A DNA stretch of 64,000 bases, taken from contig NZ_CP035913.1 of NCBI RefSeq assembly GCF_004209755.1, positions 4,402,001 through 4,466,000 of the forward strand, read 5' to 3'. Origin of the DNA: Pseudoduganella lutea. GTDB taxonomy: Bacteria > Pseudomonadota > Gammaproteobacteria > Burkholderiales > Burkholderiaceae_D. Position numbers and translations under genes: made by a program. Position 1 is the stretch's first letter; the number at the start of each line of letters is the position of its first letter. Under the pieces are notes generated by a model. It saw only the letters and a list, made by a program, of their open reading frames with translations. It did no database searches and was not told the origin of the DNA. Shown in pieces: positions 56,101-64,000 of this stretch.

Positions 56101-56496
56101 GTTGTTCGGCATCAGCACCAGGTAGCGGCCGGCCAGCGAGATGAACGAGGTGAGGGCGGCGCCCTTGTTGCCGCGCTCTTCCTTCTCTACCTGGACAACG
56201 ATCTCCTGGCCCTCGCGCAGCGCTTCCTTGATGGTGGCGTTGCGCACGTCGCAGCCTTCACGGAAGTAGCTGCGGGCCACTTCCTTGAACGGCAGGAAAC
56301 CGTGGCGGTCTTCGCCGTAGCTGACGAAGCAGGCTTCCAGCGATGGCTCGATCCGGGTAATGACGCCTTTGTAGATGTTGGACTTGCGCTGCTCGCGTCC
56401 AGCGGTTTCGATGTCGATGTCGATCAGTTTCTGGCCATCGACAATGGCTACGCGCAGCTCTTCCTGCTGCGTAGCGTTGAACAACATGCGTTTCAT
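53182..56496 (-). CDS. rne: Ribonuclease E
   Basis: A 1104-residue endoribonuclease, the degradosome core. The catalytic half (about 1-510) has the S1 domain (about 37-120), DNase I-like aspartates in [13 protein letters not shown] and IVIDFIDM, and the zinc link CPRCSGTG (about 404-411). The C-terminal half (about 520-1104) is disordered: Arg/Pro/Glu tracts ([15 protein letters not shown]), an Arg-rich [15 protein letters not shown] patch and three [15 protein letters not shown] copies. These are scaffold features. It is divergent from rluC. Confidence 0.95.
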   Translation of the reverse strand: MKRMLFNATQQEELRVAIVDGQKLIDIDIETAGREQRKSNIYKGVITRIEPSLEACFVSYGEDRHGFLPFKEVARSYFREGCDVRNATIKEALREGQEIVVQVEKEERGNKGAALTSFISLAGRYLVLMPNNPRGGGVSRRVEGEERQELRETMDKLDLPQGMSVIARTAGIGRNVDELQWDLNYLMQLWRAIEGASKSASGAFLIYQESSLVIRAIRDYYQPDIGEILIDTDEIYEQAHQFMSHVMPDMVHRVKRYSDDVPLFSRFQIEHQIETAYSRTVPLPSGGAIVIDHTEALVSVDVNSARATRGSDIETTAFHTNCEAAEEVARQLRLRDLGGLIVIDFIDMEVSKNQREVEQRLKDALHHDRARVQMGKISRFGLMELSRQRLRPSLSEGSHVTCPRCSGTGHIRDTESSALQVLRIIQEEAMKENSAAIHVQVPVDVAAFLLNEKRGEVLKIENRHRITVILVPNKHLDTPHYKLERIKHDDPRLEEMAASYTMAEQAETDMGFAKRQKEEQKPRQEAVVKTITPSQPAPIVDRTPAPEAVKPVVAPAPVTAPAPAEKGFFAKLVSFFTGKTEEPAPPTAPAIVTKPAVAPAERADKNGRAPRGRNPRGPKEREPGARDEAAKPVTEARPPRPPRPPREPREKLEKFADKAGEKVETAEGAVAPRERAERPERAERPPREPREPREVRPPREPREPREPKAQPAEAKADELALAATGVGPVGTGTGTIAPVAAPAIEAPSLVKSVANTGPEGEDLEAGEGGDEPRRRRRRGGRNRNRREREGGEGIDGIESADEFGTSATEGDTIKAITATVVAGEAQAAAREEAAAFAGTPVAPAPAEPVAAAAIDAVEQAPVAAEPVQGAPAAEVQAATADVPATQPVAVEPAEAEIVQAPATEALPPVTEAPAVTVAVEPAEAEIVQAPAEETLAPVTVAAAPVAVEPAEAEIVQAPAAEPVPQAEAPAAETPAAAETAPVAETAMVVPAAAEIATAEAVAAEAVATQAIPVAAPVAQQAAAEAPAPAPASVAPAPAQPAAAATDLQSILAAAGLQMAATDPAKLRAAQEAAAHEEAPARVRRTRRPAPQVADEPLVQVDTRR
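53627..53835 (-). repeat. Three 38-bp coding repeats in the rne C-terminal region
   Basis: Near-identical copies at 53627-53664, 53711-53748 and 53798-53835 encode [19 protein letters not shown] motifs in RNase E. The spacing of 84-87 bp gives one motif per roughly 28-29 residues. Confidence 0.85.
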
Positions 56497-57079
56497 TTTT
56501 TATTTGACTCCGCGACCCTTCGGCCGAGTTAAGCCGCTCGTGAGAGCGGCAACCGTACAAGGATATACGCGGGAATTAAGGAGGCTGCGGGGAAATGCCT
56601 CGTCGTGCGGCAGCGCGCAGGCGCAGCTGCCACAGTGGGCGCATGATGCTGATCGTCATGCCGAGTTCGCACCACCTGCAACTCATCCTGTCCGGCCCCA
56701 TCACTGTGGTGGGGCCGCGGAGAATGCGGGCGTGCGCAATTGGTCGAGCCGGCCATCTTGTGTGGTGCCCGGCGAAAACGGCAAGCGTTATCAGCTTCAT
56801 CAACCGGCAAGCAACGACTCTGTGCTTGCTTGCCGGATTTATCCTAACGATCCAGCCAATCTAATTCCAACATCCGTCCACCAACCCGATGACAACAGTG
56901 GTTGCCACCCTGATCCGTGCCCGTATGTGCGTATACGTTTATTTCCGCTGAATTAGCATTTAAGCGAGGCCAGCGGACGCGCCCCTGTGTAAAATCGTGG
57001 TTTTCTTCTTACACTGCAACAGCAAGAGAGCACTGTTTCAAGTGCCAAATTGCCACGGCGAATTGATTATATATTCAAA
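56497..57079. other. Gene-free stretch between divergent rne and rluC, with rne leader hairpin
   Basis: About 580 bp holding the rne 5' leader and the rluC promoter. A 7-bp hairpin GCCGCTC-GTGA-GAGCGGC lies at 56533-56550, 37 bp before the rne start; rne leaders in enterobacteria carry hairpins for autoregulation, so it is a candidate. No gene is supported in the stretch. Confidence 0.5.
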
Positions 57080-58102
57080 ATGAAGGACTTAGAGAGATTT
57101 TCTGGGAAGACAACCCAAAAGCCCCGGCAAAGCGCCGCGGCGTCTTCCCCACAAACAGTCCTGCCCCAAGCACAATTCGTGACGATCGGCGAAGAAGAGG
57201 CCGGACAGCGTATTGATAACTACTTGTTGCGTGTTTGCAAAGGTGTGCCGAAGAGTCACGTCTATCGCATCCTGCGGTCCGGTGAAGTGCGTGTGAACAA
57301 GGGCCGGATCGACCAGTTGTACCGTCTGGTGGCGGGTGACATTGTGCGTATTCCGCCTGTACGTATGGCGGAGAAGCCGGACAATGTGGTGCCTGCCGCC
57401 GAATTTCCCATCATTTACGAGGATGCGCACCTGCTCGTGATCGACAAGCCGGCCGGCGTGGCCGTGCATGGCGGTTCCGGTGTGTCGTTCGGCGTGATCG
57501 AGCAGTTGCGCTCCGCCCGCCCCGATGCAAAATTCCTCGAACTGGTGCACCGGCTGGACCGGGAAACCTCGGGGCTGCTGCTGCTGGCGAAAAAACGCTC
57601 CGCGCTGACCAGCCTGCATGAGCAGATGCGCGACGGCGAGACGGACAAGCGTTACCTCGTGCTGGCCACCGGCGACTGGAAAAACAAGCGCCAGCATGTA
57701 AAAGCGCCATTGCACAAATACACCACGGGCGATGGCGAGCGCCGGGTCGCAGTCATGGAAACCGGCATGCCTTCGCATACCGTCTTCACGCTGCTGAGAA
57801 AATACAAGGACTTCGCGCTGCTCGAGGCGGAGTTGAAGACCGGCCGCACGCACCAGATCCGTGTGCACCTGCAGTCGACCGGCTTTCCGATTGCCGGCGA
57901 CGACAAATATGGCGACTTTGCCCAGAACAAGGCGCTGCAGAAGCGGCCCGTGCCACTGAAGCGCATGTTCCTGCATGCCCACCAGATTACCTTCCGCCAT
58001 CCCGACAGCGGGAAAATCATGACGCTGAACGCGCCCCTTGCCCCCGAATGCGAAAAATTCTTGGTAAGCTTGGGCCAACCCGATAACTCTGCTCTGCAAT
58101 AG
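57080..58102 (+). CDS. rluC: Ribosomal large subunit pseudouridine synthase RluC
   Basis: A 340-residue RluC/RluD-type enzyme that makes pseudouridines in 23S rRNA (RluC: positions 955, 2504 and 2580 in E. coli). The N-terminal S4 domain (about 50-110) has GQRIDNYLLRVCKGVPKSHV. The catalytic Asp is in VHRLDRETSGLLLLAK. RTHQIRVHL and GFPIAGDDKYGD complete the fold. The start at 57080 (MKDLERFSGK) is the first ATG. Divergent rne-rluC is a conserved arrangement in proteobacteria. Confidence 0.92.
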   Translation: MKDLERFSGKTTQKPRQSAAASSPQTVLPQAQFVTIGEEEAGQRIDNYLLRVCKGVPKSHVYRILRSGEVRVNKGRIDQLYRLVAGDIVRIPPVRMAEKPDNVVPAAEFPIIYEDAHLLVIDKPAGVAVHGGSGVSFGVIEQLRSARPDAKFLELVHRLDRETSGLLLLAKKRSALTSLHEQMRDGETDKRYLVLATGDWKNKRQHVKAPLHKYTTGDGERRVAVMETGMPSHTVFTLLRKYKDFALLEAELKTGRTHQIRVHLQSTGFPIAGDDKYGDFAQNKALQKRPVPLKRMFLHAHQITFRHPDSGKIMTLNAPLAPECEKFLVSLGQPDNSALQ

Positions 58103-58137
58103 CGGATACAAAACTGGAGCCGGCGTCGCCGGAGCAC

Positions 58138-58800
58138 ATGGCAAGAAAGCAATTTGACCTGATCGTTTTCGATTGGGACGGCACCTTGATGGACAGTACT
58201 GCAACCATCGTGAAAAGCATCCAGTCGGCGGCCAGGGACCTGGGCCTGCCGATTCCATCGCGCGATGCCGCGTCGCACGTGATTGGCCTGGGCCTGTCGG
58301 AAGCCATGCAGAAGGTGCTCGGTCCCGACGTGGATCCGAAATATTACCCGCGCATGGTCGAACGCTATCGGTATCACTATTTGACAAAGGACCATGAGTT
58401 GACGCTGTTCGACGGCGTGCCCGAACTGCTGGCAGAATTGACGCAGCAGGGATACTTCCTGGCGGTGGCCACCGGCAAGAGCCGCGTGGGCCTGAATCGC
58501 GCACTGGACGCGGCCAAGCTGCTGTCGACATTCCATGCCACCCGCTGCGCGGATGAAACGTTCTCGAAGCCGCACCCGGCGATGCTGCAGGAGCTGACGC
58601 GTGAATTGGGCCAGGACCTGCGCCGCACCGTGATGATCGGCGATACCACGCACGACCTGATGATGGCGCAAAACGCCGGTTCGGCCGGCATCGCCGTCGA
58701 ATACGGCGCCCACCCGGTCGACCAGCTGCACGCATGCCGGCCCGTATTTTCCGCGAAGAACGTGCCGGAACTGCATGCCTGGCTGAGTGCCAATGCCTGA
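58138..58800 (+). CDS. HAD-IA hydrolase (Gph-like phosphatase)
   Basis: A 220-residue HAD phosphatase of the Gph/phosphoglycolate class. The nucleophile motif is VFDWDGTLMDST (Asp about residue 10). Motif II is near VATGKSR, motif III Lys in FSKPHPA and motif IV in VMIGDTTHDLMMAQNAG. It lies between rluC and a Rieske gene on the same strand; this group precedes sppA in related genomes. Substrate unproven. Confidence 0.88.
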   Translation: MARKQFDLIVFDWDGTLMDSTATIVKSIQSAARDLGLPIPSRDAASHVIGLGLSEAMQKVLGPDVDPKYYPRMVERYRYHYLTKDHELTLFDGVPELLAELTQQGYFLAVATGKSRVGLNRALDAAKLLSTFHATRCADETFSKPHPAMLQELTRELGQDLRRTVMIGDTTHDLMMAQNAGSAGIAVEYGAHPVDQLHACRPVFSAKNVPELHAWLSANA

Positions 58801-58820
58801 GGTCCGACGCGTGAGGTCCA

Positions 58821-59231
58821 ATGCATGAAGCAGGCCCAAGGGGAAACAAACACGCTGTGAGCAACGATATCCTGATCTGCGCAGCCGATGCGGTGCCGGA
58901 CGGCGGCAAGGGCATTCGGTTTGCCGTGCTGGCCGGCGGTGAACCGGCCACGGCGTTCGTCATCCGGCATGGCGGTACTGCCTACGCATACCTGAACCGG
59001 TGCGCGCACGTGCCTATCGAGCTGGACTGGAACGAAGGCGAGTTCTTTGAATCCAGCGGCCTGTACCTGATGTGCTCCACACATGGTGCCGTGTACATTC
59101 CCAGCAGTGGCCAATGCGCTGGCGGCCCGTGCCGCGGTGGCCGGCTGCGGCCCGTGGCGCTGGCCGAGCGCGACGGCAACCTGTACTGGCAACCGGACGA
59201 CTACATCCGCCCTCCAACAACAGTTCTATGA
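58821..59231 (+). CDS. Rieske [2Fe-2S] domain protein
   Basis: A 136-residue ferredoxin-like Rieske protein. The cluster ligands are in NRCAHVP and MCSTHGA; the spacing is C-x-H-x21-C-x2-H, a little longer than the common 15-17. It probably passes electrons or senses redox. The start may be ATG 58821 (GAGG upstream) or GTG 58857. Its stop overlaps the sppA-like start by 4 bp. Confidence 0.85.
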   Translation: MHEAGPRGNKHAVSNDILICAADAVPDGGKGIRFAVLAGGEPATAFVIRHGGTAYAYLNRCAHVPIELDWNEGEFFESSGLYLMCSTHGAVYIPSSGQCAGGPCRGGRLRPVALAERDGNLYWQPDDYIRPPTTVL

Positions 59232-60232
59232 GTAACGACAACCAAGAAACGCCGGGCAGCCTGCCGCCCGAACCGCTCCGCCCGGACACGCCGCCCATCA
59301 AATGGGAACGCGAAGTCCTTGAGAAGCTCGTGTTCGCCACGATCAAGGAGCAGCGCGCCAACCGGCGGTGGAGCATCTTCTACAAAGTGGCGATGCTGCT
59401 GCTCGTGTTCTTTGCGATCGCCAGCTACTTCGAGGTCAACCTTCTTGGCAGCGAAGGCGACGTGGGGCGCCACACCGCGCTGGTCGAGATCGAGGGCGAT
59501 ATCGAAGCGCAGGGTAGCGGCGCGGCCTCCGTTGTCATTCCCGCATTGAACAAGGCGTTCTCGGACGATGGCTCCGTCGCGGTGGTGCTGCATATCAACA
59601 GCCCGGGCGGCAGCCCGGTGCAAGCCGGCATGATCGTCGACGAGATCCGCCGCCTGCGCCAGGGTTACCCGGAAAAACCGCTGTACGTGGTGGTGGACGA
59701 GATCTGCGCGTCGGGCGGCTACTATATCGCTTCCGCAGCGGACAAGATCTATGTCAACAAGGCCAGCATCATCGGCTCGATCGGCGTGCTCATGGATGGC
59801 TTCGGTTTCACGGGCACGATGGAAAAGCTGGGTGTCGAGCGCCGCCTGATCACGGCGGGCGCCAACAAGGGCTTCATGGATCCGTTCAGCCCGCAATCGG
59901 ACAAGCAGAAACAGCACGCTCAGGCAATGCTGAACGAAATCCACGAACAATTCATTGAAACCGTGCGCGCGGGCCGCGGCAAGCGGTTGCAGGAAACCCC
60001 GGAAACCTTTTCCGGTTCGTTCTGGACAGGTGCGCGGGCCATCGACATGGGCCTGGCCGATGAACTGGGCAGCGTGGACAGCGTGGCGCGCGACGTGGTC
60101 AAGGCCGAGGACATCATCGATTACACCCAGCACGAAGGCTTGCCGGAGCGGGTGCTGAAGAAGTTCGGCGCCGCGGTGGGCAGTGGCGCGGTCAAGGCCG
60201 CGGTAGAAGCCGGCGTGCCGGTCATCAAGTGA
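59228..60232 (+). CDS. sppA: S49 family signal peptide peptidase (SppA type)
   Basis: A 334-residue membrane-anchored serine protease that degrades cleaved signal peptides. One helix (about 55-72) anchors the S49 domain (about 85-300). The nucleophile Ser is in DEICASGGYYIASAA and the catalytic Lys is expected in the ITAGANKGFMDPF segment. The core HINSPGGSP and GSIGVLMDG stretches are typical. The start at 59228 gives a 4-bp overlap with the Rieske gene, so translation is coupled. Confidence 0.92.
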   Translation: MSNDNQETPGSLPPEPLRPDTPPIKWEREVLEKLVFATIKEQRANRRWSIFYKVAMLLLVFFAIASYFEVNLLGSEGDVGRHTALVEIEGDIEAQGSGAASVVIPALNKAFSDDGSVAVVLHINSPGGSPVQAGMIVDEIRRLRQGYPEKPLYVVVDEICASGGYYIASAADKIYVNKASIIGSIGVLMDGFGFTGTMEKLGVERRLITAGANKGFMDPFSPQSDKQKQHAQAMLNEIHEQFIETVRAGRGKRLQETPETFSGSFWTGARAIDMGLADELGSVDSVARDVVKAEDIIDYTQHEGLPERVLKKFGAAVGSGAVKAAVEAGVPVIK

Positions 60233-60275
60233 GCTCAGTGATGATGAGCCGTTTCAAACAAAAGCGATCGGGCGC

Positions 60276-60303
60276 TTGAAAACGACTGCAGATAGGTTAT
60301 AGT
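60276..60303 (+). promoter_or_regulatory. Candidate sigma-70 promoter with no gene downstream
   Basis: TTGAAA (60276-60281) and TATAGT (60298-60303) with a 16-bp spacer. Transcription would start near 60310 and run into a hairpin at 60456-60482. Confidence 0.55.
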
Positions 60304-60455
60304 AGTCCTGTAGTTATTGAACGGAGGGCGCAATCTTAAAAGCACTCAACATTCGATCGCGCGGTCGTTATCCGTATCACCTCGCGTACTAGACTATCTA
60401 TCGCATCAGCGAATTGAGAGAATTAAATTCCTCACTGGTCCCTTCCGGGGGCTGG

Positions 60456-60482
60456 AAAACAGCGGCCCCTGGCTGCTGTTTT
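60456..60482. terminator. Candidate terminator hairpin
   Basis: An 8-bp stem (AAAACAGC / GCTGTTTT) with an 11-base loop. The T-run is short on either strand. It could end a plus-strand small RNA or the minus-strand small ORF at 60505-60717. Confidence 0.45.
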
Positions 60483-60504
60483 CGTTTCGCGCCTTGCTTG
60501 TTCG

Positions 60505-60717
60505 TCACGTGTTTTGGCGCCGCACCGCTTCGATCTCGCTTTGGAAGCCGCCTGCACCCAGCCAGTCGTGAAAGCCTTGCGTAGTTGCCGCGAACCAGCG
60601 GTTCTGCGGCATCACTACCGGTTCGGCGCCGGTTCGGCAGCGGGAGATCAACAGTTCGGTGGCAAACCGGCCCGCGGCGTTGCGGGAAGTGGCAGAGCGG
60701 CATTCAGCGGTGATCAT
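60505..60717 (-). CDS. Small hypothetical protein (70 aa)
   Basis: Not recognised. A perfect GGAGG lies 5 bases before the ATG, the best ribosome site for any small frame in this area. The 70 residues include CRTGAEPVVMPQNRWFAAT and GFHDWLGAGGFQSEIEAV, an aromatic-containing pattern unlike random GC-rich frames. It is convergent with sppA and divergent from the RsuA-like gene. Function unknown. Confidence 0.5.
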   Translation of the reverse strand: MITAECRSATSRNAAGRFATELLISRCRTGAEPVVMPQNRWFAATTQGFHDWLGAGGFQSEIEAVRRQNT

Positions 60718-60896
60718 TACGGCCTCCAGGTGATCGTATCGGGATCTCGGATACTTTCTTAACGATAGGGTAGGAAGATTGGCTGCGGTTCAGCAGATTC
60801 CTACATGCGTTTCAGTGTATCAACGACAAAGATTCCCTACTTGATTTTTCTCAACTACCGAATGATCGTTCCTTGCGATCCGGTAGAATGCCGCCC

Positions 60897-61613
60897 ATGA
60901 GCAAACTATCGCTGGATCGCATCCTCCAATCCCAGGGCTTTGGCACCCGCAAATATTGCCGCACACTGATCGAGGACGGCGAAGTGGCCGTCAACGGCAC
61001 CGTCATCGACAATTACAAGTCCACCATCGACACCGATGGGCTCGTTCTCACCGTCTTCGATGAGGAATGGCGTTACCGCCAGCATGTGTACATTGCCCTG
61101 TACAAGCCGACCGGATACGAATGCTCCCGGAAGCCGAGTCACCACCCTGGCGTACTCAAGTTGCTGCCCGAGCAATTCACGTGGCGCGACGTGCAGCCGG
61201 TCGGCCGCCTCGACCATGACACCACCGGCCTGCTGCTGATCTCCGACGACGGCCCGTTCATCCATGCCCAGTCCTCGCCGAAACGCCACGTGCCGAAGGT
61301 GTATCAGGCCACGACGGCCGAACCGGTGACGGATGCGCTGGTGGCGCAGATGCTGTCCGGCGTGCAGTTGCACGACGAACCTGCGCCGCTGGCCGCGCTC
61401 GTGTGTGCACCAAAAGGCGAGCACCAGCTGGAAATCGTGCTGGAGCAGGGCAAATATCACCAGGTCAAGCGGATGCTGGCTGCCGCCGGGAATCATTGCA
61501 ACGCGCTGCACCGGTCGGCCATTGGCGGCTTGCAGTTGGCCGACCTGGGATTGAAGGAAGGGGAGTGGTGCTATCTGGAGGAAGAGCAGCTGGGGTTGCT
61601 GGCGGCGGGGTGA
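60897..61613 (+). CDS. rsuA: RsuA-like pseudouridine synthase
   Basis: A 238-residue small-subunit-type pseudouridine synthase (RsuA/RluE/RluF group). An N-terminal S4 domain (about 3-60) has LSLDRILQSQGFGTRKYCR. The catalytic Asp is in VGRLDHDTTGLLLIS (about residue 106), and the C-terminal motif KYHQVKRMLAAAGN is typical. RsuA modifies 16S U516 in E. coli; this assignment is by family. The start at 60897 (MSKLSLDRIL) is the first family-like Met. Confidence 0.85.
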   Translation: MSKLSLDRILQSQGFGTRKYCRTLIEDGEVAVNGTVIDNYKSTIDTDGLVLTVFDEEWRYRQHVYIALYKPTGYECSRKPSHHPGVLKLLPEQFTWRDVQPVGRLDHDTTGLLLISDDGPFIHAQSSPKRHVPKVYQATTAEPVTDALVAQMLSGVQLHDEPAPLAALVCAPKGEHQLEIVLEQGKYHQVKRMLAAAGNHCNALHRSAIGGLQLADLGLKEGEWCYLEEEQLGLLAAG

Positions 61614-61768
61614 GCATGCGCCGGCACGCCCTCTCTTTGCCTGGCAAGGATTGCAGCTGGAAAATGCGATTTTCGGGACATGCGGCTCCCGGCCCGGGAT
61701 AGCCGATTATCGCGGGGGCTGGCTCCGGGCAGTTCGCTGCATCATCGACGGGAGCCAGGCAAATCTGC

Positions 61769-62914
61769 TCAGTCTGCCTCTGTCATCCGGTGCCCGATTT
61801 TGTTGTCGTTCAGGAAATTCACGAAGTTGTTATAGCGCGCGTTGAATTGTCGATTGAAAGCCGAAAAAGACACTTCGCCCAGGAATTTCTCGACATCGAA
61901 ATCTTCGGTCACCGCATCCTCGAACAGCACGGGAATCGAGAAAAATTCCGCCAGTTCGGCAGTTCGTGAATCATACGCGACGAATACCGCAGGCCGCCCC
62001 ATGGCCAGTGCGGTGATGTTGCCGTGCAGCCGCGTGCCGAAATTCATGTCTGAATTTCGCGAATACTCATAGTATTCGTTCCCTGTTTCAAAGCAGACTG
62101 CATTCCGGATGAAATCATCCGTGAACCCCTGGTCATCTTCGAGCCAACCTATTTCTTTCAGCTCGTTGATGCCGCTTTCCTGGTCCATTTTGTAGACTAT
62201 CTTTGTCTCGGCAGAAATGCCTTGAGTAAGATATTTGAGATGGTAACCGCTGGAGCGAAGCTTCTGGATCAATCTTACCTGCATTGCCCGGGAGTTCCGG
62301 TCGTCTCTTGTATAAAGTCCACCGAGGTAAGGATGCGTGGTGAACGAGAGATTGCGGTGGGATTGAGGCAGGTAACGTATTCTCACATGCGGATTTCGTT
62401 CTCGAAAAATGCTCGGGCAGCCAATGGTCTGCACATTGTCAATGCCAAGCTCATTCAGCAGTCTTTTACTATGATCGCCACGGACACCTATCGAGTGCAC
62501 GGACTTTGCTGAAATTTCTTTCAATGCGGCGACGGTATCGGGGTGGAGTTCGATGGTGCTATCCATGCTCGGGGCTTGCGCGCCAATACCGAAAGCAAGA
62601 ATGGGAATCTCTATGCGCTGAAAGAAGGGCAACCATTGACGAAGCGGCCCGTCATCGCGAATGTAGTTTGATCCGCGAATGATGACGTAATCGAAATTGC
62701 GGTTGTAGTAATCATAAAGCTCGTCGCTGACAGCGGAGATATCGGGGACTTCTTCCATGTAGTCATAGTCCAGAAGGCGCAGTGTCGATTCATGCACGAA
62801 CAGGTCGCCGCGATTCATGTCCTCCGTGAACGAGTGCCAAACCTTTCGCCGGACGACCGGTTCGCCTTCGCTTTGCTCCACAATGCCCGAAGGCCAAAGA
62901 ATTAGAATTTTCAT
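61769..62914 (-). CDS. Polysaccharide pyruvyl transferase family protein
   Basis: A 381-residue member of the CsaB/WcaK-type pyruvyl transferase family, which adds pyruvate ketals to sugars of exopolysaccharides. Landmarks are RGDLFVHEST, YVIIRGSNYI, SIGVRGDHSKRLLNELGI, and the C-terminal FGTRLHGNITALAMGRPAV with the characteristic RxHG. It lies 21 bp downstream of a glycosyltransferase. Codons here are AT-richer than in the rest of the window. Confidence 0.85.
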   Translation of the reverse strand: MKILILWPSGIVEQSEGEPVVRRKVWHSFTEDMNRGDLFVHESTLRLLDYDYMEEVPDISAVSDELYDYYNRNFDYVIIRGSNYIRDDGPLRQWLPFFQRIEIPILAFGIGAQAPSMDSTIELHPDTVAALKEISAKSVHSIGVRGDHSKRLLNELGIDNVQTIGCPSIFRERNPHVRIRYLPQSHRNLSFTTHPYLGGLYTRDDRNSRAMQVRLIQKLRSSGYHLKYLTQGISAETKIVYKMDQESGINELKEIGWLEDDQGFTDDFIRNAVCFETGNEYYEYSRNSDMNFGTRLHGNITALAMGRPAVFVAYDSRTAELAEFFSIPVLFEDAVTEDFDVEKFLGEVSFSAFNRQFNARYNNFVNFLNDNKIGHRMTEAD

Positions 62915-62935
62915 ATTTTGGATTAATGGGTGATT

Positions 62936-64000
62936 CTAAAGTTCCGACAACACGGCGACATCGTCACCGGTACTTCCTGGAAAATAATGGCTGGCCTGCA
63001 AAGCCAGATCGAAGTTTTCGTCGTTGTGCCGCCGGCGAACATATGCCTGGCCACGCAAACGCAGCTGTTCTGCCTCCGACGGATGCTGGATAATCCATTG
63101 CAAGGCGTCGATATACGCCTGGGGTGAACTGATATCCTTCACGATCATGCAGTGGTCGACACCAAGATCGGCTCGGATCCCGCCTATATCCGGCGCGACG
63201 ACGGTCATTCCTGCCCACAGCATCTCGAGCAGGATGTTCGGCAGCCCATCCCACAATGAGGTGTACAGGAAGCAGCGGTATTGCTCGCGTGTCAGTTCCG
63301 ACGGGCTGGAGAACGGACCCTTGTATACGATATTCGGGACCGACTGCAGGCGTTGGACAATTGCGTCGCCATGTTCGACGACAGCCGATCCAAATACATC
63401 GAACGTCACGAACGGCATGCGCTTGGCGATCTCGATCAGGATTTCCGGCTGCTTCTGGCGATCGAGGCGGCTGGCCCACAGTACTTTCCTGGAGAGATGG
63501 GGGTAAGGTTTCGCCAGTGGACGGTGGCTTACGGGATGCGGCAGGACGTGAATGATCCCTGGATCGATTCCGATATCGTCTGCAAGATGGTTCTTGAAGG
63601 TCGTATTGTCCGTGTAGATACCTGCTACGCCATGCACGCATTGGCGGATAAAACGCGCATAACCTACCGGTTCGTCGATATCCGTGTAATCGTAGCAGTA
63701 CAGCGATACATAGATTTCCGCCAGCGATTTCATCGGCCGCGTAAAACGCTTCAACGCTTCCCAGGCAGCATGGCTGTTGATGATATGGACCTTGGCAGGT
63801 CCCAGCGCACTGATCAGGTGATAAACGATCTGTGCCTGGCAATACAGGTTTGCTTCACTGAACAATTCGCCAAACGGTACGACATCGACGTCCGCTGGAA
63901 GCCGGTGCAGCCATTCGGAGTCCGTGTTTTCCGTCAGAAAAACAACCGTACGCAGGCCACGAGCACTTAGCGAGGCAATGTGATACAGGCTTGCTAGGTC
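62936..64000 (-). CDS. Glycosyltransferase (GT4-like), 5' end cut by window edge
   Basis: At least 354 residues; the frame is open through base 64000, so the N-terminus lies outside the window. The visible start contains LASLYHIASLSARGLRTVVF, part of an N-terminal donor fold. The C-terminal GT-B half has RKVLWASRLDRQKQPEILIEI, FDVFGSA, and YTSLWDGLPNILLEMLWAGM with the E-x7-E-like retaining motif. It is likely a surface-polysaccharide enzyme with the pyruvyl transferase. A TTG at 63865 is internal, not the start. Confidence 0.85.
   Translation of the reverse strand, partial: DLASLYHIASLSARGLRTVVFLTENTDSEWLHRLPADVDVVPFGELFSEANLYCQAQIVYHLISALGPAKVHIINSHAAWEALKRFTRPMKSLAEIYVSLYCYDYTDIDEPVGYARFIRQCVHGVAGIYTDNTTFKNHLADDIGIDPGIIHVLPHPVSHRPLAKPYPHLSRKVLWASRLDRQKQPEILIEIAKRMPFVTFDVFGSAVVEHGDAIVQRLQSVPNIVYKGPFSSPSELTREQYRCFLYTSLWDGLPNILLEMLWAGMTVVAPDIGGIRADLGVDHCMIVKDISSPQAYIDALQWIIQHPSEAEQLRLRGQAYVRRRHNDENFDLALQASHYFPGSTGDDVAVLSEL

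Larger units (their letters stand above)
60233..60504. other. Gene-free stretch with promoter-like and hairpin elements (possible small RNA)
   Basis: After sppA there is a good sigma-70 pair on the plus strand and a hairpin about 150 bp later, with no ORF of note between them. A GGAGG five bases before an ATC (17 codons to a stop) is a weak sORF possibility. See the promoter and hairpin entries. Confidence 0.45.

Noticed and set aside
53272..56532. A 1086-codon plus-strand frame opposite rne
   Set aside because: Composition is Arg/Phe/Gly-rich with no domain; RNase E on the minus strand explains the stretch.
61719..61758. Inverted pair CTGGCTCC / GGAGCCAG between rsuA and the pyruvyl transferase
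   Set aside because: Only 8 bp with a 24-base loop and no T-run, so it is weak as a terminator and may be chance.

Overview
The window looks like chromosomal DNA of a GC-rich betaproteobacterium of the family Oxalobacteraceae, close to Massilia, Pseudoduganella or Janthinobacterium. The grounds are the protein sequences, the aat-bpt pair of aminoacyl-protein transferases, the sulfate cluster ending in a CysB-type regulator, and a quorum-sensor kinase of the CqsS/LqsS/JqsS type. This placement is inference from remembered family members, not from a search. Genes are dense and mostly housekeeping. No phage, IS element, rRNA or CRISPR array was seen. Both edges cut genes: a PbpG-type peptidase on the left and a glycosyltransferase on the right.

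Layout. 1-8.8 kb: pbpG end, IclR regulator, dgkA, then the sulfate import genes sbp, cysT, cysW, cysA and cysB with a small hydrolase and a 1-Cys peroxiredoxin between them. 8.8-12.6 kb: a TonB-dependent receptor, a palindrome cluster and an aldo/keto reductase. 12.6-16.2 kb: NUDIX-aat-bpt-pyrD, then an initiator tRNA with a clear promoter and terminator. 16.2-21 kb: an anchored hypothetical protein with a doubtful start, a MerR regulator, AlkA, an EamA transporter and XdhC. 21-29 kb: a minus-strand run ribF, ileS, lspA, coaBC, dut, an M48-like lipoprotein that has lost its zinc site, and a small secreted protein. 29-33.3 kb: tonB-exbB-exbD-exbD followed by a TPR protein. 33.8-38.8 kb: the prkA-yeaH-spoVR stress module. 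39.3-45.3 kb: adenine deaminase, an FtsX-type permease, and a two-component pair resembling alpha-hydroxyketone quorum sensing. 45.3-48.7 kb: a truncated haemoglobin behind a perfect FNR site, rmuC and a CoA-transferase. 48.7-53.1 kb: molybdenum cofactor genes moaA, mobA and moeA plus chrA. 53.2-61.6 kb: rne, rluC, a HAD phosphatase, a Rieske protein, a SppA-like protease and an RsuA-like pseudouridine synthase, with a possible small RNA and a small ORF. 61.8-64 kb: the edge of a surface-polysaccharide locus with visibly lower GC.

How it fits together. CysTWA with Sbp imports sulfate, and the adjoining CysB-type regulator probably controls it. TonB, ExbB and two ExbD proteins can energise outer-membrane receptors such as the one at 8.8-11.2 kb. 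Aat and Bpt mark proteins for N-degron proteolysis. PrkA, YeaH and SpoVR form a conserved starvation-response set. MoaA, MobA and MoeA make molybdenum cofactor, which XdhC-type chaperones help insert into enzymes.

The points most worth checking are the mobA/moeA frameshift, the quorum-sensor pair without a synthase here, the degenerate M48 protein, the FNR site set so close to the globin start that the message may be leaderless, the shared intergenic palindromes, and the promoter-hairpin unit near 60.3 kb.
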